DNA of 9,847 nt from Coriobacteriales bacterium. Its GTDB lineage: Bacteria; Actinomycetota; Coriobacteriia; Coriobacteriales; QAMH01. The notes under the pieces are model-generated. The model searched no databases. It was not told the origin of the DNA and was given only the letters and a program-made list of their open reading frames with translations. The stretch lies in assembly GCA_024408695.1 (NCBI GenBank), contig JAKSUU010000027.1, positions 1 to 9,847 on the forward strand, given 5' to 3'. A program made the position numbers and the translations under genes. Positions 1-8,285 of the stretch are shown one piece after another; position 1 is the stretch's first letter; each line of letters begins with the position of its first letter.

Positions 1-388
1 AAACAAAAACATCAAATTCGGCTAGATTTGCACAATATAAAATTTCATCAGCAGAAAAACGAAAGTTAAGAGGAACCGCTATAGCACCTGTTTTTAAAAT
101 GCCAAAATAAATTGGAAGCCACTCAAGGCAATTCATAAGAAGGATTGCAACCTTGTCACCCTTTCCTACGCCCTTTGAAATAAGTAGGTTTGCGAAGCGG
201 TTTGATTTTTCATTGAACACGCGCCAAGAAATTTCACGGCGATATGCCTCTTTATGAGTCTGTTGAATAAGATCAAATTCGCGCCATGTCTTGTAAGAAC
301 TTTCCATTAGTTGTGGGTTGACCTCAACCAATGCAATTTCATTTGGTTTGTTGTCTGCATTTCTTCTTAAGTATTCTGTAATTGGCAT
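1..388 (-). CDS. AMP-forming acyl-CoA synthetase (adenylate-forming ligase), N-terminal part, cut by window edge
   Basis: The visible 129 residues are the start of an ANL-superfamily adenylate-forming enzyme, which activates a carboxylic acid with ATP and passes it to CoA. What shows this is the N-terminal pattern: a tryptophan-containing strand (SWRVFNEKSNRFANLL, about residues 61-76), then GVGKGDKVAILLMNCLEWLP and YFGILKTGAIAVPLNFRFSADEI. These match the family's 'G...GD.VA.....N..E......G..K.GA...P.N.R....E' region. The ATP-binding P-loop and the C-terminal domain lie beyond the left edge, so the substrate cannot be named. The start ATG at 388 is preceded by AGAAAGGA at good spacing. It is the first of a series of minus-strand genes and has about 100 bases of leader separating it from the upstream tRNA. 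A weak promoter-like pair (TTGTAT, 17 bases, TTAAAT) can be read in that leader but is unproven. A long-chain fatty-acid or related substrate is only a guess. Confidence 0.85.
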   Translation of the reverse strand, partial: MPITEYLRRNADNKPNEIALVEVNPQLMESSYKTWREFDLIQQTHKEAYRREISWRVFNEKSNRFANLLISKGVGKGDKVAILLMNCLEWLPIYFGILKTGAIAVPLNFRFSADEILYCANLAEFDVFV

Positions 389-492
389 TTCGAAATTCCT
401 TTCTCGATATTTAATTGTACAATTTTTGCAATACAAGCGAAAATTTTTATCAAAACATCGCAAGCTAAATCGCACGCGAAATATAGTTTTAG

Positions 493-569
<77 letters not shown>

Positions 570-578
570 ACAATAAAT

Positions 579-607
579 ATTCAGCTTAATGGAGGGTTTC
601 GCTGAAT
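579..607. repeat. Inverted repeat upstream of the tRNA
   Basis: ATTCAGC at 579-585 is the exact inverse of GCTGAAT at 601-607, with a 15-base loop. On the minus strand the right arm is followed by an A/T-rich stretch (ATTTATTG) just before the tRNA 5' end. It could be a weak terminator that isolates the tRNA from the aldolase transcript, a processing signal, or chance. The long loop and lack of a clean T-run keep confidence low. Confidence 0.3.
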
Positions 608-660
608 TTAATGAAAAAGCAACATAAAAAACGTTAAGCAAATTTGACAATCAACATTTC

Positions 661-687
661 AAAAGCATTGTTAACAATGTTGCTTTT
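661..687 (-). terminator. Possible rho-independent terminator after the aldolase
   Basis: The segment is AAAAG, a perfect 14-base palindrome (CATTGTTAACAATG at 665-678), TTG, then CTTTT. On the minus strand it reads as a hairpin followed by CTTTTG, about 45 bases past the aldolase stop, where a terminator would be expected. The stem is A/T-rich and the T-run is only four bases, so it would be weak. The same symmetry could instead be a protein-binding palindrome. Confidence 0.35.
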
Positions 688-695
688 CCCATTTC

Positions 696-718
696 GCAAC
701 AGTAAGGTTACCGTCCCC
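696..718. repeat. Possible degenerate copy of the AACAGT...CCGTCCCC-type repeat
   Basis: GCAACAGT (696-703) and CCGTCCCC (711-718) lie just past the aldolase stop codon. They share the AACAGT and C-rich CCGTC cores with the clear direct repeat at 8899-8953. In both places the sequence sits a few bases beyond a minus-strand stop codon. The match is loose, with an extra AAGGTTA between the cores, so relatedness is an inference only. Confidence 0.25.
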
Positions 719-731
719 CAAATGTTGCAAA

Positions 732-1644
732 TTAGCCATTAAAAATTGCAAGGGCTTCTTCTACAGTTGCATCGTCAAATGTAATTGCAGAAATCGCCTT
801 GGTTAAACGTGCCGCTTCATCAAGACTGCGCTGATGAATATTACGGCCCGTAGCATTGCCACATGCTCCACCAATATGAATTTGATCATAAAGCTGACTT
901 AAGAATGTTTGAGCGTCAACAGTGGAACCGCCTGCACAAACTAGACCGCAACGCCCACTTGCCGCACTAGCCTGTTTTAGAAGTTCTGCGCTAGTTGCAT
1001 TATCTGTTGGGGAAGGTGGATTGACCTTAACAAAATCTGCACCAAGACAAAGTGCAACACCAGCTGCGCCCGCAATTAAATCAGCAGCTTTTTCGTCCTT
1101 AACAGCCTTGCCACGAGGATAAATCCAAAGAACAACGATTAAGCCCTCTGCGTGTGCTTGCGCAATTAGGTCGCCAGCCTCCATCATCATTTGAGCTTCA
1201 TATTCGCTACCTAAATAAATTGTATAACCAATACCTACAACGTTCACACCATTATCTCGCATAAGCAACACAGCTTCAAGATCATAAAGTTGTGGAGAAT
1301 ATGGATCGCTTTGGTCGGTCTTTACAAGATTTGTCTTGCTGTTCATTTTTACAAGGTAGTTAATATTAGGATAATCATTAGCATATTGTGAAATTAAACC
1401 CTTTTGACCAGCGACCCGCTTCAGCAATTTTAAATAAGTGTTCTGGTTGCGCATCAGACAAATCAATCTTATTTCCGCCATCATAAAAATCTTTATTTAA
1501 ATGTTCCACTTTTTGATCGCAAGCATAAAGCATTAAATGACCTGAATTTGCAGTAGCTTTAAGATAATTTTCAATATAAGTTTCTGCACTCACACTTGGA
1601 ACATCGGCAGGAACTTTTACATCACTTGCAGTAATTTTAGGCAT
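732..1644 (-). pseudogene. Class I fructose-bisphosphate aldolase (archaeal/DhnA type), reading frame broken near 1411
   Basis: The enzyme splits fructose-1,6-bisphosphate into dihydroxyacetone phosphate and glyceraldehyde-3-phosphate through a lysine Schiff base. The N-terminal frame starts at ATG 1644 (AGAAAGGA upstream), runs 77-78 sensible residues and includes ACDQKVEHLN with the family's conserved Asp. The C-terminal frame takes over at AGQKGLISQYANDYPN and continues to the stop at 732. It carries GIGYTIYLGSEYE, the active-site WIYPRGKA, the Schiff-base lysine in ADFVKVN, the phosphate-site CAGGST and GNATGRNIHQ. The two frames differ by +1 (or -2) and join at about 1411-1413. After the break the first frame stops within 10 residues. 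From memory of relatives, which read like 'IGVFATQLGLI' here, about four residues also seem to be missing. A small deletion of 3n+2 bases, for example 14, would explain both. Either the gene is inactive or the sequence has an error at this spot. The rest of the protein is intact, which argues for a recent event. Confidence 0.85.
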
Positions 1645-1666
1645 AATACATCCTTTCTATAAACAT

Positions 1667-1672
1667 ATTATA
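1667..1672 (-). promoter_or_regulatory. Possible -10 box for the aldolase gene
   Basis: On the minus strand a perfect TATAAT lies 22 bases before the aldolase start codon. No good -35 hexamer is found at 16-18 bases upstream. The whole 168-base gap is very A/T-rich, so a chance match is quite possible. Confidence 0.3.
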
Positions 1673-1812
1673 ATTTTAACATTATTTAAATGCTTTTACA
1701 TAGATTTTAAAAGCGCATTTTATATAAGTTATGTTTTCATATTTAAAGTTGACTTAAGATAATTAGTATGAATAATAAAAGGAAGAGGATATCAAAACCA
1801 CATTTAAGCTTC

Positions 1813-2535
1813 TTATTTGCTTAAATAATCAATCAGTTCAGAAAAGGTATAATAGACTGCTTTTTCTCCCGCAGCACCCGTACTATCATTCCAAGCTTTT
1901 GAATACGGATATTTTGACTGTGTAAAATCAAAATCCGATTCAACCTTTTGATGATATTCAGACATACTCACATTTTCACCATCATATTTCCAATAAGAGT
2001 CTTTTACAGCTTTTCCGTTAATTTCTAAATAATCGCCTTCATGTTCTAAATTAATATTCCCTTTTTCTAAAGTGTAAATATTATGTGCATTGTATCCTGA
2101 ACGTCCACCATGTGTACAAAACTTTCCCTTGCGTTCTTGGTAATAAATAGTGCTGTAATTAGCTAAATTGCCCCCATAAACGTTGAGTCCAGTAACGGTA
2201 TTGTTATAACAAGTAAGTAAGGTTAAATTAGGATCAGCTAAACTAGGACCCGTAACATAAATTTCTGGAATATCGTTATCGTCAATATAAATAAGATTAT
2301 AGCGAGCGTCTTGTCCTTCGGAATAATTATGTTCTTTTAAATACTTAATGTAGGCTGCTTTTGCTTCATCGAGATTTTGCACTGGTTCGCTTTTAGTTTC
2401 TTTTTCATTTTTTTCAACCGTCGTAGAGCTTTGATTAGGCGAAAAACATCCTGTTAAGCAAAGCAGAGAACACATAATTGCTAGCAACATAGCCAGGAAT
2501 AAGATTTTTAGATTATTTCGTTTAAAATTATACAT
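1813..2535 (-). CDS. Secreted lipoprotein of unknown function with an acidic IDDNDIPEIYV motif
   Basis: I do not recognise a named family. Residues 1-30 form a lipoprotein signal: positive KRNNLK, a hydrophobic stretch, then the lipobox L-T-G-C with the lipidated Cys at 30. A Ser/Thr/Lys/Glu-rich linker (about 32-52) follows, then a globular domain. Residues 84-94 (IDDNDIPEIYV) resemble the 'DxDxDGxPE' Asp-rich turn seen in many gut-bacterial lipoproteins of unknown function that carry FG-GAP-like or single acidic-loop domains. The tail is rich in aromatic residues. The protein should be anchored on the outer face of the membrane. The start ATG at 2535 has AGGAG upstream. It lies 31 bases after nadE, so it may be co-transcribed with it, but no functional link is evident. 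It could bind a ligand or a divalent cation, though nothing here proves it. Confidence 0.85.
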   Translation of the reverse strand: MYNFKRNNLKILFLAMLLAIMCSLLCLTGCFSPNQSSTTVEKNEKETKSEPVQNLDEAKAAYIKYLKEHNYSEGQDARYNLIYIDDNDIPEIYVTGPSLADPNLTLLTCYNNTVTGLNVYGGNLANYSTIYYQERKGKFCTHGGRSGYNAHNIYTLEKGNINLEHEGDYLEINGKAVKDSYWKYDGENVSMSEYHQKVESDFDFTQSKYPYSKAWNDSTGAAGEKAVYYTFSELIDYLSK

Positions 2536-2566
2536 TTTAAGCTCCTAAAAATATAACTTCATTATA

Positions 2567-4411
2567 CTACAAGCAGGTAATGGGCCAATTGCGTTCTTGT
2601 ATCAAGGGACGCGTATTGATAACCGGCGAAGGAGCAAGAAGGTGATGTTTAAAACTTGCCCGCTTGACACGCACGAGTACATCATCAATTATTTCTCGCT
2701 CAATTGTAGGAATGTTTTGTTTTCCTCCATATTCGGCAAGCACATTATCTGCACCTAAAACCTCATACATTGGCATTGCAATTTTTGTTTTACAAATAAG
2801 ATTTTCAATTTCACTTGCACTTAAACCATATTCAATATGAAGCTTTAAGATAATGTCTAGCACGTCATACTCGGGTAAAATATCGCTATCTTTTGCATTG
2901 GGTGAAAGCTCTGCAGACGGTTCCTTGTCAATTATATTTTGAGGAATTTTAGGATTGTCAGTTTCGTCTGCCCAAGAATTATACCAATTTACATAGTCAT
3001 AAAGTTCGGTTTTATATATTTCGCCAAGTGGAGAGTAAAGTCCACAGGTATCGCCGTAGATTGTTGAAAAACCAACTGCAATTTCACTTTTGTTACTTGT
3101 ATTTAACATTAACCATGATTTTTCATTTGCAATCGACATCAAATATATGCTACGAACACGCGCTTGCAAGTTTTCGTTCGTACGAGTAGACAAACTTAGA
3201 TTTTGGGCAAGATGTTCAGGTGCAATATCGCTTGCATCATCGTTTACTTTTAAAGATGTAAGCTCTTGAGACAACATATTGTAGGTCTTGGAAATATCTA
3301 AAACAATAGGTTTAACCATAAAGTTTTTACAAAGATTTTTAGCATCATCAAAAGAGGCATCGCTCGAAAATTCTGAAGGCAAAATTACTGGGTGAACATG
3401 GTTAGGCCCAAAGGCAAAAATTGCAAGGGATAGCACAACCGCGCTGTCTAGACCTCCACTTAAACCTAAAACCACATCTTCAAAACCATTTTTATTTGCA
3501 TAATCTTTGAGAGCACAAATCAACACCAGCCTTGTTATCTCCCATTTATTGATTTGCAAATCTAGTGGATCAAAAACAAATTTTGAGTTTGTCTTTGCCA
3601 ACACCTTACGCGAGCCTGCCCCCAAATGCTCAACTTCTATAAAATTTAGGTCGCTATAATTTTGTGATTGTAAAAAGGATAGGTTTGCCTGAGGGTCGAA
3701 AGCAAAAGAAGAGCCATAAAAATAAAATGAATCATTTACACCAACTAAATTGCTTTGAATGTATGTAATGCCAAGTTTTGCAAACTCTGTGCGCATATCT
3801 ATAATTGATTGCAACTGATCAAAAACCGAAAATACGGCATTTGAATAATTAAAACGAAAGTCTATAACACAGTCGATGTCGAGATTTCCATCTAGCTTAT
3901 AACGTAAATCTCGTAAAAGTGCATCCGCATCAAGGATAAGCTCAGCATCATCACTTTTTCGAACGAGTAACAAAAAATTACTTTTATCTTTAAATTTTTT
4001 TATATGACAAACGTATTCATCTTGCTCGTAATAATTCATGTCGACATTTTGGCTATTAGACATGATTTCAACGTTGCCATTATCAATATAAAGAAGAAGT
4101 TTTGCATGACTTGCGTTAATTGGACCGTATTGCGCTGGACCATCTAACATGCCTTCGACAAATTTATCGGTAAATAAAAGAGCAGGCAAAGGACATTTTT
4201 CGATAAATTGCGCAAGGGCACCATCGAGACTGATGAGAAAGTCACGGTCGTTTTCAAGGCCAAGCAATGGATAGCCACTTAGGCAATAAGCAGGAAAAAC
4301 AATAAGTTGAGCCCCATTATCTTTTGCTTTTGTGGCAAAATCTAGCATGACTTTAGAATTATTAGAAAAATCTCCAGGTTTTGAATTGACTTGCGCAACT
4401 GCAACTTTCAT
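2567..4411 (-). CDS. nadE: NAD+ synthetase, two-domain form with an apparently inactive glutaminase domain
   Basis: NadE amidates nicotinic acid adenine dinucleotide to NAD+, the last step of NAD synthesis. Residues 1 to about 265 form a nitrilase-fold (CN hydrolase) domain that normally releases ammonia from glutamine. Residues about 285-614 form the ATP-pyrophosphatase synthetase domain. The synthetase part is well preserved: SGGLDSA at 318-324, the NENLQARVR block at 412-420, TSNKSEIAVGFSTIYGD at 438-454, YKTELYD at 466-472, PSAELSP at 498-504 and the C-terminal WPIT. The glutaminase part keeps the fold pattern (MKVAVAQVNSKPGDF, LSGYPLLGLENDRDFL) but not the catalytic triad. FPE is FPA (Ala41), no Lys occurs between 105 and 137 where the general-base Lys is expected, and the CEDLW nucleophile motif is replaced by LDADAL near 160-165. 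The enzyme probably uses free ammonia. The start ATG at 4411 has AGAGGA just upstream. At 614 residues its length is near that of glutamine-dependent NadE. Confidence 0.93.
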   Translation of the reverse strand: MKVAVAQVNSKPGDFSNNSKVMLDFATKAKDNGAQLIVFPAYCLSGYPLLGLENDRDFLISLDGALAQFIEKCPLPALLFTDKFVEGMLDGPAQYGPINASHAKLLLYIDNGNVEIMSNSQNVDMNYYEQDEYVCHIKKFKDKSNFLLLVRKSDDAELILDADALLRDLRYKLDGNLDIDCVIDFRFNYSNAVFSVFDQLQSIIDMRTEFAKLGITYIQSNLVGVNDSFYFYGSSFAFDPQANLSFLQSQNYSDLNFIEVEHLGAGSRKVLAKTNSKFVFDPLDLQINKWEITRLVLICALKDYANKNGFEDVVLGLSGGLDSAVVLSLAIFAFGPNHVHPVILPSEFSSDASFDDAKNLCKNFMVKPIVLDISKTYNMLSQELTSLKVNDDASDIAPEHLAQNLSLSTRTNENLQARVRSIYLMSIANEKSWLMLNTSNKSEIAVGFSTIYGDTCGLYSPLGEIYKTELYDYVNWYNSWADETDNPKIPQNIIDKEPSAELSPNAKDSDILPEYDVLDIILKLHIEYGLSASEIENLICKTKIAMPMYEVLGADNVLAEYGGKQNIPTIEREIIDDVLVRVKRASFKHHLLAPSPVINTRPLIQERNWPITCL

Positions 4412-4516
4412 ATTTCCTCTTTTCTAAATAGTAACAAACAAACAGATAACAAAATTTGCTACGACCTGCAAATTGGTACAAAACATGTCAGGTATTATTT
4501 ATACCATAAATATACA

Positions 4517-5641
<1,125 letters not shown>

Positions 5642-5669
5642 TTACAACATGCTAAGTCAAATATCAAAA

Positions 5670-6731
5670 TTAGATCAAAAACATAGCGTCGCCAAAGCTA
5701 AAAAATCTATAATTATTTTGTTTGGCAACTTCATAGGCATGCAAAATATTCTCTCGGCCAGAAAAAGCAGAAACTAGCATAACCAAGGTAGAACGAGGGA
5801 CATGAAAATTTGTAATGATTGCATCCACAACTTTGAATTCGTACCCTGGATAAATATACAGCTTAGTCTGTTCGTGATCAACGGGTGTCACATTGGTAAA
5901 GTGACCGCAACAATCAGCATAAGCACTTTCAAGAGAACGCACACTTGTAGTCCCTACAGCAATTACTCTGCCCCCACGAGCCTTAACCTGCGCAATTGCA
6001 TCAATCACTTCTTGAGAAACACTATAAGTTTCACTGTGCATTACATGATCGAGCGGATTGTCACACTTCAAGGTCCTAAAAGTGTCAAGCCCAACTTCTA
6101 AATCGATCTTAGCAATTTCAACACCCTTGGCTTGTGCCATATCCAATAGCTCCTGTGTAAAATGCAAGCCAGCGGTGGGAGCTGCAGCACTATTGGGGGT
6201 TTGCGCGTATATGGTTTGATATTTACTCATGTCCCCTTTATACTCTGTAATGTAAGGAGGCAAAGGTGTATTGCCAATTTTATAGAAAACATCTTCTAGA
6301 CTTAACTCACAGACACTTTCAAAAACAAGCTTACGAGTAGTAGAATCAGCATCAAAAGCACACATGTTAGCCGTGGCTAACTTTTTTTCGTTCTCATCAA
6401 AAAATTCTACAACATCGCCTTCATGCAAACGCTTAGCAGGTCTAACCAAGCATTCATGAGTGGCGGTTGGATGATTTCCATCCAACAGTAAAACTTCAAT
6501 TTTTGCACCCGTACCAGCCTTAACACCAAATAGACGCGCTGGAAAAACTTTTGTAATATTTAAAACAAGCAAATCTCCAGCATGCAAATAATTACAAATA
6601 TCCCTAAAAATTTTATGCTGAATACAACCATCGCGACCTAACATCATAAGCTTGCAACTATCGCGAGGTTCAGCTGGAGCCTGTGCAATAAATTCTTGCG
6701 GTAAATCGTAATCAAAGTCACTTGTTTTCAT
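5670..6731 (-). CDS. queA: S-adenosylmethionine:tRNA ribosyltransferase-isomerase
   Basis: QueA transfers and rearranges the ribosyl part of S-adenosylmethionine onto preQ1 in tRNA, giving epoxyqueuosine; it works directly after Tgt. The 353 residues match the usual length. The start MKTSDFDYDLPQEFIAQAP is the classic N-terminus. Conserved blocks in order are DLLVLNITKVFPARLFG, TPLPPYI, TAGLHFT, VGLDTFR, HSETYSV, VGTTSVRSLES and NFHVPRSTLVMLVSAFSG. The tail is the usual YRFFSFGDAMFL. It is the first gene of the minus-strand group queA-tgt-nadE and is divergent from queH. The bases before ATG 6731 (GACACCAAAATTTT) contain no clear Shine-Dalgarno, so initiation may depend on a very short leader. 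Identity is secure. Confidence 0.97.
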   Translation of the reverse strand: MKTSDFDYDLPQEFIAQAPAEPRDSCKLMMLGRDGCIQHKIFRDICNYLHAGDLLVLNITKVFPARLFGVKAGTGAKIEVLLLDGNHPTATHECLVRPAKRLHEGDVVEFFDENEKKLATANMCAFDADSTTRKLVFESVCELSLEDVFYKIGNTPLPPYITEYKGDMSKYQTIYAQTPNSAAAPTAGLHFTQELLDMAQAKGVEIAKIDLEVGLDTFRTLKCDNPLDHVMHSETYSVSQEVIDAIAQVKARGGRVIAVGTTSVRSLESAYADCCGHFTNVTPVDHEQTKLYIYPGYEFKVVDAIITNFHVPRSTLVMLVSAFSGRENILHAYEVAKQNNYRFFSFGDAMFLI

Positions 6732-6794
6732 AAAATTTTGGTGTCTAATAATTAATTCACTAAAATAATATTAAAGCAAATAGCGTTTTGACTT
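6732..6794. promoter_or_regulatory. Divergent promoter region between queA and queH
   Basis: These 63 A/T-rich bases must hold the start signals for both divergent queuosine genes, since neither has another upstream space. I can see -10-like hexamers, for example TAATAT at 6766-6771 toward queH and TATTAG at 6745-6750 on the minus strand toward queA. No convincing -35 boxes stand out. No preQ1 riboswitch is recognisable, and neither start codon has a Shine-Dalgarno. Confidence 0.4.
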
Positions 6795-7451
6795 ATGGAA
6801 AAAGAAAAAATATTACTACATGCTTGTTGCGGAGTTTGTGCTCTTGAGCCTGCACGTTTATTTGTTGAACAGGGAAAAGACTTTGCAATAGACTACACAA
6901 ACAGCAATATTGCTCCTAAAGAAGAATATGAAAAGCGCAAATTTGCTCTCATTAAATATGTTTGTAAACCTAACAATATCAAATTTATAGAAGGCGAATA
7001 TAACAACGAACTTTGGAAGCAAAGTGCAGGCCTTGCTCCTGCACCAACTAAGGCACAGCCAAAAAATAAGCTTGGGCTTTGCGATCATCCAAACCCAAAC
7101 CGTTGCAGAATGTGCTATCGTCAACGCTTTGAAGAGATAGCACACCATGCAAAAATGCTCAACTTCACTCATATTTGCACAACGCTTACAATTAGCCCCT
7201 ACCAGCTAAAAGATGTAATTTTTGATGAGCTTGAACGCGCCGCAAAAAGCACAAATCTGCAAGCTAAGTTAATTGATTTTTCACCCTATTACCGCGAGGC
7301 TACACGAATTTCTAAAGAAAACGGAATGTATAGACAAAACTATTGTGGGTGTATTCCAAGCATCAAAGAGGCTGAAGATACTAGAAGAAAATTACGAGAA
7401 CTAAAAAAGGCAAAAAAGCAAAATAATATGCTTAAGTCAAACTTAAAGTAA
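6795..7451 (+). CDS. queH: Epoxyqueuosine reductase QueH (DUF208 family)
   Basis: QueH reduces epoxyqueuosine in tRNA to queuosine and is the non-homologous alternative to cobalamin-dependent QueG. The 218 residues show the family's cysteine layout: LLHACCGVC (Cys11, Cys12, Cys15), a CRMCY pair (Cys104, Cys107) with an extra Cys96 shortly before it, and YCGC near the C-terminus (Cys184, Cys186). Adjacent cysteine groups like these carry the iron-sulfur cluster and metal centre in this family. Other family blocks are YTNSNIAPKEEYEKR, THICTTLTISPYQ and YREATRISKENGMYRQ. The tail is Lys-rich. The ATG at 6795 is fixed by an in-frame stop (TGA 6789-6791) just upstream, yet no Shine-Dalgarno precedes it. 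It diverges from queA over 63 bases, which completes a local Tgt-QueA-QueH set. Confidence 0.95.
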   Translation: MEKEKILLHACCGVCALEPARLFVEQGKDFAIDYTNSNIAPKEEYEKRKFALIKYVCKPNNIKFIEGEYNNELWKQSAGLAPAPTKAQPKNKLGLCDHPNPNRCRMCYRQRFEEIAHHAKMLNFTHICTTLTISPYQLKDVIFDELERAAKSTNLQAKLIDFSPYYREATRISKENGMYRQNYCGCIPSIKEAEDTRRKLRELKKAKKQNNMLKSNLK

Positions 7452-7519
7452 TATTAAATTATTAAATAGGCCTTTATAGTTTATGTTAAAATAAATCATC
7501 TTTTGTTTTTAGGATAATT

Positions 7520-8239
7520 ATGAAAATCTGTGATAACTGTAATGCTGAAGTAAACGAAAATGAAAAATTTTGCCCAGCCTGTGGCAAGTCTCTTGCTAGG
7601 GCCACTAACTCTTTAGACAAAATTTCTGGATATTGGACAGCTACTAATGCTGGAACGCAAGGAAAAACTAAGGATGACTGTAAATTTTTTATTGGTTCTA
7701 ACTACAAAAACGATAATAGTGTTGAGAAGACTCAGATTAATCACAATAACAATACGCAAAATCAAAACACAAATGTAAAAACAATGAAGTTTTCATCTGC
7801 AATCATTGGGTTTATTCTTGCTCTTCTTTTAGGCATATTTATTGGCATAATTACCACAAATATTGTTATTCCTGCAATTGTTGAAGGTCAAACTTACGCT
7901 TACTCTTATAATGGCAGTAAGTGGCAACAAAATGAGATTGATGAGGCGGACTACAAGGTTATTTATAACGAAGTCTGCAATGCATGGAAAGCAGATCCAA
8001 GCAACTTTTCTGAATTCAAAACTGTTGGAGAATATATGGACTATATGCTAGATTCTGTTAAGTCTGAACTTGAACAATATGGCGACACGCTAAAAAGCAC
8101 ATATGGAATAAGCGATCTTAAATCTTATATGGCATTCTATGCAAAACAGCTTAGCGGTGTCTCAAGTTCCAGCTCAGGCAGTGATTCAGCAACAAACTCC
8201 GAGTCATCTAGCTCACAGTCCGGCACTAATTCAAAATAA
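7520..8239 (+). CDS. Zinc-ribbon membrane protein with a Ser-rich C-terminal tail, function unknown
   Basis: The 239 residues have three parts. Residues 1-25 are a compact zinc ribbon with Cys4, Cys7, Cys18 and Cys21 (CDNC...CPAC). About 26-90 is a polar, Asn-rich linker. About 92-120 is one strong membrane segment (AIIGFILALLLGIFIGIITT). The remainder, about 122-212, is acidic and likely helical, and ends in a Ser/Gly/Asn-rich low-complexity tail (about 213-239). With the positively charged MK just before the segment, the zinc ribbon should be cytoplasmic and the C-terminal part outside. I cannot assign a function; many zinc-ribbon plus one-TM proteins are unnamed. AGGA precedes ATG 7520 by six bases. 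It follows queH by 68 bases and is followed 46 bases later by the HdeD-like gene, so the last two may share a transcript. Confidence 0.85.
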   Translation: MKICDNCNAEVNENEKFCPACGKSLARATNSLDKISGYWTATNAGTQGKTKDDCKFFIGSNYKNDNSVEKTQINHNNNTQNQNTNVKTMKFSSAIIGFILALLLGIFIGIITTNIVIPAIVEGQTYAYSYNGSKWQQNEIDEADYKVIYNEVCNAWKADPSNFSEFKTVGEYMDYMLDSVKSELEQYGDTLKSTYGISDLKSYMAFYAKQLSGVSSSSSGSDSATNSESSSSQSGTNSK

Positions 8240-8254
8240 AAAAGTATTTATTGA

Positions 8255-8260
8255 TATAAT
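8255..8260 (+). promoter_or_regulatory. Possible -10 box for the HdeD-like gene
   Basis: A perfect TATAAT lies 25 bases before ATG 8286, inside the 46-base gap after the zinc-ribbon gene. No matching -35 is found at 17 bases; the nearest partial match (TTCAAA at 8230-8235) is 19 bases away. The region is A/T-rich, so this may be chance. Confidence 0.3.
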
Positions 8261-8285
8261 TTATTAAATTTAGTTAGGAGAAATT

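Noticed and set aside
1400..1415. Programmed ribosomal frameshift in the aldolase
   Set aside because: No slippery heptamer or stop codon sits at the junction (the sequence is CGC TGG TCA AAA GGG), this enzyme family is not known to use frameshifting, and residues appear to be missing at the same spot.
4491..4505. Small inverted repeat GGTAT-TATTT-ATACC between tgt and nadE
   Set aside because: The stem is five A/T-rich pairs with no T-run, so it is too weak to call a terminator or operator.
6732..6794. preQ1 riboswitch upstream of queA or queH
   Set aside because: No preQ1-I type hairpin with an A-rich tail can be built in the 63-base gap.
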